The notes beneath the pieces were generated by a model. It searched no databases. It was not told the origin of the DNA and worked only from the letters and a program-made list of their open reading frames with translations. Below, one piece after another: positions 1 to 4,961 of a DNA stretch of 6,598 nucleotides. The position numbers were made by a program, and so were the translations under genes. The DNA is from a bacterium TMED144. GTDB taxonomy: Bacteria > Fidelibacterota > Marinisomatia > Marinisomatales > TCS55. The DNA is taken from positions 35,566 to 42,163 of the forward strand of contig NHGT02000003.1 of NCBI GenBank assembly GCA_002170005.2, given 5' to 3'. How positions within the stretch are numbered: the first letter of the stretch is position 1; every line of letters begins with the position of its first letter.

Positions 1-425
1 GCACAGGCCAAAAAACCAAACACGAATCCTTCTACAGTTTTTTCTCCGATTTTTAACTTACCTATTTTACGTCCAGCTAAACCTGCTACTGTGTCACCAA
101 TACTCATAAAGATTAAAGATAAAATTGCAATATTTTTTGGAAAAATGAGAATGGTAACAAAAGCTGAAATCATTACCCATGAAGCACCAGTTAATGCTCC
201 ATTTAGTTCGTGCCTTCTCATCATTTTATTAAAAAATAAATTAAAAAAAAATTTAATATATTTATTTTTTCCTCTAGATAAATCAATAACTAAAAAGGCT
301 AATACTAAAAAAAATAAAATTATTAAAAAAAATCTTTTATCTTGGAAAAAATAATAATATGAAATTGGGATAATTAGATTAGATAAATGAATCAATTTCC
401 TAATATATTCTGACTTAGGTATCAT
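1..425 (-). CDS. SEC59/DGK1/VTE5-like polyprenol or diacylglycerol kinase (CTP-transferase fold), 3' end cut by window edge
   Basis: My own reverse-strand translation gives 141 residues, MIPKSEYIRKLIHLSN..., open to the left edge, so the C-terminus is missing. Family signatures are an N-terminal RKLIHL (residues 9-14), hydrophobic segments at about 14-27, 31-48, 82-95 and 97-109, a basic segment RRHELNGALTG (70-80), and the diagnostic GDTVAGLAGRKIG (110-122) followed by KTVEG (129-133). This GD(T)xAxLxGRxxG...K(T/S)xEG pattern is typical of the membrane family that includes dolichol kinase, yeast Dgk1 (CTP-dependent diacylglycerol kinase) and phytol kinase, and is related to CdsA. These enzymes phosphorylate a lipid alcohol in the membrane. 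The exact substrate cannot be read from the sequence: polyprenol, diacylglycerol or another isoprenoid alcohol are all possible. The ATG at 425 overlaps the TGA of the PASTA gene as ATGA, and no Shine-Dalgarno site precedes it, so translational coupling is likely. An automated annotation as phosphatidate cytidylyltransferase is possible; I consider the SEC59-like group more likely. Confidence 0.85.
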   Translation of the reverse strand, partial: MIPKSEYIRKLIHLSNLIIPISYYYFFQDKRFFLIILFFLVLAFLVIDLSRGKNKYIKFFFNLFFNKMMRRHELNGALTGASWVMISAFVTILIFPKNIAILSLIFMSIGDTVAGLAGRKIGKLKIGEKTVEGFVFGFLAC

Positions 426-1183
426 TTTTGATTTTGAATAGAATCAAAAATATCTTGCAAATTTAAAACACTAACTATTATGTTTATTTGAGAAGATTTG
501 CTTAGGACAGTGCCTGGCGATATAGACTGATCCAATACTGTATACGGAACCAAATCTTCATTTTGCTGATAAGTTACTTTTCCCAATTTTAATCTTGAAC
601 TATCAAGTTTCTTCTTAGCATTATTTAAACTTAGTCCAAATAGTTGTGGAACCTGATAAAAATCAGGAGGAAGGCCTTCGCTAATAGTAATTTGCAAACC
701 AAAGCCTTTTCTTATCTGGTCTCCAGATTTTGGAAATTGCCATGCAACTGTTCCTTTAGGATAGTCAGGATTATATTCAACATATATTGTATCAATTTTT
801 AGTCCCAGCTGCTGTATTTTAATTTCAGCACTCCTCTTTGATTGACCTACTAGACTAGGTACATCGATCATTTTCTCAGGTCTTGCTATTTTTAGCCTTA
901 TTGTTCTACCTTTTTTAACCTTTTGACCAGATGGGGGGTATTGATCAATGATAGTTTGAGGTTCAATATTTGAAGTATAGACGGTATCAAATACGACCCC
1001 GTTAAAACCAGAAATTTTTAATTCATTTATTCCCCTATCAAGAACTTTTCCTCTAACATTTATCAATCTAATTGAATTTCCTTTTCTTATGTATATCGGC
1101 ATTGCAATTTTTTCAAAAAAAAGAAAAATCAAAAAAGATGTAATAAAAAGTGCTGTCAAAAAATTTAAAATTCTATGTTTCAT
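422..1183 (-). CDS. Single-pass membrane protein with three PASTA domains, no kinase domain
   Basis: A 253-residue protein. A short basic N-terminus (MKHR) precedes one hydrophobic segment at about 6-26, so the rest should be extracytoplasmic. Three PASTA repeats follow at about 34-100, 104-169 and 174-239. Each ends in the usual turn and strand: QYPPSGQKVKKG (81-92), QFPKSGDQIRKG (149-160) and QSISPGTVL (219-227). Repeats 2 and 3 start with the typical DVPSLVGQS and QVPQLFGLS; repeat 1 starts atypically with LINVRGK and lacks the VPxxxG opening. PASTA domains in kinases and penicillin-binding proteins are known to bind or sense peptidoglycan fragments. There is no kinase or transpeptidase domain here, so a wall-binding or envelope-sensing role is inference. 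The ATG at 1183 lies 11 nt inside the end of rsmB, with no good ribosome site, which suggests coupled translation. The stop overlaps the start of the lipid kinase gene. Confidence 0.88.
   Translation of the reverse strand: MKHRILNFLTALFITSFLIFLFFEKIAMPIYIRKGNSIRLINVRGKVLDRGINELKISGFNGVVFDTVYTSNIEPQTIIDQYPPSGQKVKKGRTIRLKIARPEKMIDVPSLVGQSKRSAEIKIQQLGLKIDTIYVEYNPDYPKGTVAWQFPKSGDQIRKGFGLQITISEGLPPDFYQVPQLFGLSLNNAKKKLDSSRLKLGKVTYQQNEDLVPYTVLDQSISPGTVLSKSSQINIIVSVLNLQDIFDSIQNQK
424..451. repeat. Perfect 10-bp inverted repeat over a stop/start junction
   Basis: Arms 424-433 (atttttgatt) and 442-451 (aatcaaaaat) are exact reverse complements around an 8-nt spacer (434-441). On the minus-strand transcript the stem covers the last codons of the PASTA gene and takes in the first two bases of the AUG of the next gene. 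Only one pair is G-C, so the hairpin would be weak. It lies inside coding sequence and has no dedicated U-tract after it, so I do not call it a terminator. In such AT-rich DNA it may be chance. Confidence 0.4.
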
Positions 1184-2474
1184 TTTTTACCAATCTAGCT
1201 GCAAACATACCATCTACTTTGTGCTTGTAAGGAATTGTTTGCATACAATTTTTATCATTAATCCACTCATTAGGTATTAAACCAACTGGTGAATCTATAG
1301 AAAAGCTGTTATCAAATTTAAGAAATTGAGAGACCACATCCCAATTTTCTTCATTTTCCATTGAACAGGTAGCATAAACCAGGATACCATCATTTTTTAA
1401 ATATTTAGATATATTTTTTAGAATTTTTAATTGCAATGAAGCAAATAATTTTATGTCACTTTTTTTTCTTCTCCATCTAATATCCAATTTTTTTCCTAAT
1501 ACACCTGTGCCAGAACATGGTGCATCAACAATTATATAATCTGATTTTAAAAAAAAATCCTTTGTGGCATTTTTATTTGACCAGTTTACATTTAGGGATA
1601 AACATTCTGACCTAGAAACTCCCATTTTCATTCTAATAGGATCTATATCTGAAGCATGAATTTCTCCCTCACCGTTTAAGTAATCTGAAATATAATTCGC
1701 TTTTGTACCTGGAGCTGCACAAACATCTAAGACCATGCTGCCAGGCTTTGGATTGAGAATCTCAACTACAGCTCCCGAGGCTCTGTCTTGAATACTGCAG
1801 TTATTTTTTTTGAAAAAATCATTTTCTAGTATAACTCTGAGTCCACTTTTTATTCTAAAAAAATTACTTTCTTTATTTTCTATTTTCAAATTTTTGTAAA
1901 TCTCTAAAGAAGAATTGATTTTTTTATTTTTCGGTATTCGAATAAAGTAACTTGGAGGAAGATTGAAATACTTTAAAAGTTTTACAGTTTTTTTTATCCC
2001 AAATTGATTTTTCCATTTTTGAACTAACCATTCTGGGTATGAAAAAAAAATCGATAAATTTTTTAGATTTTTATTGGAATCAATTTTAACTTTTCTCGCT
2101 TTTCGTAGTACTGCATTACAAAACCCTGCTTTTAATCTTCCAAACCTAATTTTTGTGAATTGAACCCAATAATCCACAGAAGCATAAATTGGAATTTTAG
2201 CGTCAAATAGAATCTCGTAATAACCAATTCTTAAAACATTTAAAATTCTTTTGTCTAGCTTATTTATCGATTTTTTTAAATTAATTGATATATAAAAATC
2301 TATTTTTTTTCTCCATTTAACTACTTCATTTGTACAAACAGTAATCCTAAATTTATCATTATTGGAAATATCAGCTTTATTAATAATTTGGTCTCTGGTT
2401 AATTTTAATTTGCCATTATTTTTTTCAAATTCAGAAATTATATCATAAGTTAATTTTCTTGGGTCATGATTCAT
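1173..2474 (-). CDS. rsmB: 16S rRNA (cytosine-967-C5)-methyltransferase RsmB
   Basis: A 433-residue protein, close to the 429 residues of E. coli RsmB. It has two parts. Residues about 1-130 form the NusB-like RNA-binding domain, with the typical LDKRILNVLRIGYYEILF...IPIYASVDYWVQ and FCNAVLRKA patterns. Residues about 140-430 are the SAM-dependent m5C methyltransferase. Visible motifs are RASG (231-234), SAM-binding VLDVCAAPGTKA (248-259), DAPCSGTGVLGKKLDIRW (317-334) with Cys320, and YATCSMENEEN (367-377) with Cys370. It ends with HKVDGMFAARL (418-428), usual for RsmB. In this family the TCS cysteine attacks C6 of the target cytosine and the PCSG cysteine helps release the product; both are present, so the enzyme should be active on 16S rRNA. 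The ATG at 2474 overlaps the end of fmt by 11 nt. Only a weak AAGGG lies 11 nt upstream, so translation is probably coupled to fmt. The frame is intact despite many A/T homopolymers. Confidence 0.95.
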   Translation of the reverse strand: MNHDPRKLTYDIISEFEKNNGKLKLTRDQIINKADISNNDKFRITVCTNEVVKWRKKIDFYISINLKKSINKLDKRILNVLRIGYYEILFDAKIPIYASVDYWVQFTKIRFGRLKAGFCNAVLRKARKVKIDSNKNLKNLSIFFSYPEWLVQKWKNQFGIKKTVKLLKYFNLPPSYFIRIPKNKKINSSLEIYKNLKIENKESNFFRIKSGLRVILENDFFKKNNCSIQDRASGAVVEILNPKPGSMVLDVCAAPGTKANYISDYLNGEGEIHASDIDPIRMKMGVSRSECLSLNVNWSNKNATKDFFLKSDYIIVDAPCSGTGVLGKKLDIRWRRKKSDIKLFASLQLKILKNISKYLKNDGILVYATCSMENEENWDVVSQFLKFDNSFSIDSPVGLIPNEWINDKNCMQTIPYKHKVDGMFAARLVKNET

Positions 2475-3396
2475 TTAAGAGAATTCCCTTTGAACCAATT
2501 ATCATTCCCCTAGCCCAGTTTAGTGCGTTCATTTTTTTCTTTCCCTCGAATTGGACCTCTAATAATTCTAAAAAATGTTCTGAACAGCCAATCAAAACTT
2601 TATTTTTTTTAATAAAAATCTTTGAGATATTTTCTTTAGGTGACTTTATTGAAGTCTTTCTTGTTTTAAGAATTTTTAATCTCTTCTTGTTAATTTTTAC
2701 AAATGCACCTGGAGTTGGTGAAAATGCTCTAACTTTATTATGATTGATGTTGGAATTTTCAAAACAATTTATTAATAGCATTTTTTTTTGAATTTTAGGA
2801 GCATAAGAAATATAATTTTCATTTTGTTCTTGATATATGTTTTTGTTAGCAATTCTATCAATTGTCTTAATAACTAGATCTGAACCATGGCTTTCAACTT
2901 TTTTAATCAATGATTCATAATTATCATTATCATTTATTTTAAACTCTTTCTGCATAATAATTTTTCCATTGTCAATTTTATCATCAATTAAAAAAGTTGT
3001 GACACCGGTTTTCTTATCACCATTGAGCAATGCGTATTGAATTGGAGATGCACCTCGATAGCTTGGCAACAAAGATGCATGAAGATTAATAGCTCCAAAT
3101 TTTGGAAGATTTAAGAATTTCTGAGGTATTATTTTAAAAGCAACAACAATAAATAAGTCAGGATTTAGTTTTTTTAAAGCTTTGTAAAGTTTTTCATCCT
3201 TAAAAGAGCTTAAACATAATAATTCTAATTTATTATTTATAGCATAAACACCGACAGGGGTATAACTTTTTTTTAAGCCTCTTCCTGATATTTTAGGTGA
3301 ATTACTCACCACTCCTACTATTTCGTGCTTAGTTTTTAACAATGAATCAAGAATAGTAACTGATACATTTGGATTACCTAAAAAAACAATTTTCAT
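2464..3396 (-). CDS. fmt: Methionyl-tRNA formyltransferase
   Basis: A 310-residue protein, close to the 315 residues of E. coli Fmt. It transfers a formyl group from 10-formyl-tetrahydrofolate to Met-tRNA(fMet) in the cytoplasm, making the initiator for translation. The N-terminal formyltransferase Rossmann domain starts with MKIVFLGNPNVSV. The folate and catalytic region reads NLHASLLPSYRGASPIQYALLNGDKKTGVTT (residues 104-134), with Asn104 and His106 of the NxH catalytic pair, and IDNGK places the catalytic Asp at 142. The C-terminal tRNA-binding domain spans about 205-310 and contains KVRAFSPTPGAF (221-232). VVAFKIIP (84-91) in place of the proteobacterial AYGxxLP pattern is typical of FCB-group enzymes. 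The gene begins 20 nt after yajC with no Shine-Dalgarno site, and its last 11 nt are shared with rsmB. The deformylase gene def, a frequent partner, is not in this window. Confidence 0.96.
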   Translation of the reverse strand: MKIVFLGNPNVSVTILDSLLKTKHEIVGVVSNSPKISGRGLKKSYTPVGVYAINNKLELLCLSSFKDEKLYKALKKLNPDLFIVVAFKIIPQKFLNLPKFGAINLHASLLPSYRGASPIQYALLNGDKKTGVTTFLIDDKIDNGKIIMQKEFKINDNDNYESLIKKVESHGSDLVIKTIDRIANKNIYQEQNENYISYAPKIQKKMLLINCFENSNINHNKVRAFSPTPGAFVKINKKRLKILKTRKTSIKSPKENISKIFIKKNKVLIGCSEHFLELLEVQFEGKKKMNALNWARGMIIGSKGILLNES

Positions 3397-3416
3397 TTAA
3401 AAATCTAAATTTAATT

Positions 3417-3764
3417 CTAAGCTTCCTGTTGTAAATCTTCAGTTTGACTCTGATCATCGTTTTTCAATAAAGATGAAATAGCTGACCTGTTAATAGTCAA
3501 ATTGTTATTTTTATCTAATTTTAGTATAACCAAATTTGACTCTTTTCCCTTAAAACCAGCGACCGTTCCATGAATTCCACCTATTGTTACAATTTTATCT
3601 CCTTTTTTCAAAGAGCTAAGCATTGTTTGCTTTTCTTTTTGTCTCTTAGCTTGAGGTCTTATCATCATAAAATACATTATTGCTAATATTAAAAAAAAAG
3701 GCAGATAAGCCATAATCCCTGACGATTGGCCAGCTGGATTAGCAGAAAACAAAAATATATCCAT
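3417..3764 (-). CDS. yajC: Sec translocon accessory subunit YajC
   Basis: A 115-residue protein of normal YajC length. A short N-terminus (with SANPAGQSSG) leads into a single membrane helix at about 17-35 (IMAYLPFFLILAIMYFMMI). It is followed at once by the family hallmark RPQAKRQKEKQ (36-46) and then the small soluble domain with LKKGDKIVTIGGIHGTVAGF (52-71). The last 16 or so residues are acidic and Gln-rich, probably a disordered tail. In characterised bacteria YajC associates with SecDF at the SecYEG translocon and is usually encoded next to secD and secF. Here it sits between a histidine kinase gene (33 nt upstream) and fmt (20 nt downstream), so the usual partners must lie elsewhere. 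It has the best ribosome-binding site in the window. Confidence 0.95.
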   Translation of the reverse strand: MDIFLFSANPAGQSSGIMAYLPFFLILAIMYFMMIRPQAKRQKEKQTMLSSLKKGDKIVTIGGIHGTVAGFKGKESNLVILKLDKNNNLTINRSAISSLLKNDDQSQTEDLQQEA

Positions 3765-3770
3765 TTTTTA

Positions 3771-3776
3771 CTCCTT
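3771..3776 (-). promoter_or_regulatory. Strong Shine-Dalgarno site of yajC
   Basis: On the minus strand AAGGAG is followed by a 6-nt spacer (TAAAAA) and the yajC ATG at 3764-3762. This is an ideal match and distance, and it fixes the yajC start. No other gene start in the window has a comparable site, so independent and stronger initiation of yajC is likely. Confidence 0.8.
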
Positions 3777-3797
3777 TTTAAAGACTATTTGTTTTTA

Positions 3798-4961
3798 CTA
3801 TTTATTTAAAAAAATTTTAAAAGTTGTACCTTTATTATTCTGGCTTTTAATAACAGAAATTTTACCATGATGTAATTCTTCAATAATTCTTTTTACTAGA
3901 GAAAGCCCGATTCCCCAACCTCTTAGTTTAGTGGTAAATCCAGGTTTAAAGATTTTGTTCCAATTATGTTTTTCAATTCCCTTGCCATTATCCTCTATGT
4001 ATATAATACCGCTTTTACCATTTTCATCAATTATAACTTTAATGATTCTTTTATCAATTTCAATAGAATCAATTGAATTTTTTATCATATTTTCAATTGC
4101 CCATCCAATAAGGGTATAATCTCCAACTATAACTGGAGATGCTTTCACTTTAACTGATATATCTAACGAATCCTCATCAAAAGAATATCGTTTTTTAAGA
4201 TATTTAATATTTTCTTTAACAACTTGACCCAAGTTTACTTCCGATAGTTTGATATTCGAACCTATTTTGCTAAACCTATCTGAGATTTCAGTTAATCTGT
4301 TAATATCAATTTCCATTTCATTTATAATTGAAGTTGATTTATCAGGGTAATTTTTAATTCTTTGAACCCAACCCATCAATGCTGAAATAGGAGTTCCAAG
4401 CTGATGAGCTGTTTCTTTGGCCATTCCATTCCAAATATTTGATTTTTCAATTTTATTTACCGAACTAAAGATTATGATAAAAAGAAAAATGAACATAAAT
4501 AAGATTAATATTTCAATTAGTGGAAGCCACTTCAATGACATAATTATACTTGATTCTCCATAATGGAGAAAGCCAAGCAAGATTTTTTCACCTTGCAAAG
4601 TATATGTAATCGGTATTGGTTCGTTTAACTCATCCATTGATTGAATAATATTTTTCAATTCAATCTCTGAAAGTCCTTCAGCTAAATTTTTGTAGTAATT
4701 AGGTTTTTTTTCACTATCGGAATAAATAATTGGAAATTGTACTTTTTGAATAATTTCATTAAATATAAAACCAAGGTCTGAACTTGAAGTTTCATTCAAT
4801 GATTTCGCAATTATTTCTGAATATATTTTTACGATTTCTCTATTGTCTTCTCTTAGTTTATTTACAATCCAATTAGAATAAATCAATAGAGAGGATGTAA
4901 GTAACAAACCTAAAAGAAATAAACCTATTTTTTGATAAGTTTGATTGATTTTGAAAATCAC
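3798..4961 (-). CDS. Orphan membrane sensor histidine kinase with HQLGTP-type H-box
   Basis: A 387-residue protein starting at GTG. Membrane helix 1 is at about 10-30 and helix 2 at about 144-168. Between them lies a sensor region of about 110 residues that I do not recognise. Helix 2 is followed almost directly by the dimerisation helix, with no room for a HAMP domain. The H-box is GMAKETAHQLGTPISALMGW (179-198) with phospho-acceptor His186. The residue after it is Gln instead of the usual Glu/Asp, while Thr190 at position +4 is kept. The ATPase domain has an N-box ENMIKNSIDS (290-299, Asn295), G1 box EDNGKGIE (323-330), F-box IFKPGFTTK (337-345) and G2 box RGWGIGLSLVKRI (347-359), so it should bind ATP. 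No receiver or response regulator gene is adjacent. The GTG overlaps the yfhO-like stop as GTGA. The next in-frame Met is far inside the sensor, so this start is preferred. The stop TAG is followed in frame by TAA. Confidence 0.92.
   Translation of the reverse strand: MIFKINQTYQKIGLFLLGLLLTSSLLIYSNWIVNKLREDNREIVKIYSEIIAKSLNETSSSDLGFIFNEIIQKVQFPIIYSDSEKKPNYYKNLAEGLSEIELKNIIQSMDELNEPIPITYTLQGEKILLGFLHYGESSIIMSLKWLPLIEILILFMFIFLFIIIFSSVNKIEKSNIWNGMAKETAHQLGTPISALMGWVQRIKNYPDKSTSIINEMEIDINRLTEISDRFSKIGSNIKLSEVNLGQVVKENIKYLKKRYSFDEDSLDISVKVKASPVIVGDYTLIGWAIENMIKNSIDSIEIDKRIIKVIIDENGKSGIIYIEDNGKGIEKHNWNKIFKPGFTTKLRGWGIGLSLVKRIIEELHHGKISVIKSQNNKGTTFKIFLNK

Noticed and set aside
91..354. Plus-strand open frame of 87 codons
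   Set aside because: It is antisense to the lipid kinase frame, whose GDTVAGLAGRK and KTVEG motifs are unmistakable. The plus-strand product is low-complexity Lys/Ile/Asn-rich sequence from A-rich DNA.
1451..2060. Long A/T runs in rsmB as possible frameshift or slippage sites
   Set aside because: The reading frame is intact across them, with all domains in order and normal length. The runs reflect the AT-rich composition and Lys/Phe codons.
2464..2467. ATGA at the fmt stop as the start of rsmB
   Set aside because: That ATG is not in the rsmB frame. The rsmB start is the ATG at 2474, giving an 11-nt overlap.
2459..2743. Plus-strand open frame of 94 codons
   Set aside because: It is antisense to the C-terminal domain of fmt, has no recognisable motif, and overlaps two well-supported genes.
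3765..3797. Terminator or promoter between the kinase gene and yajC
   Set aside because: The 33-nt gap has no stable hairpin with a U-tract and no clear -35/-10 or Bacteroidota-type TAnnTTTG box. Only the Shine-Dalgarno site could be supported.
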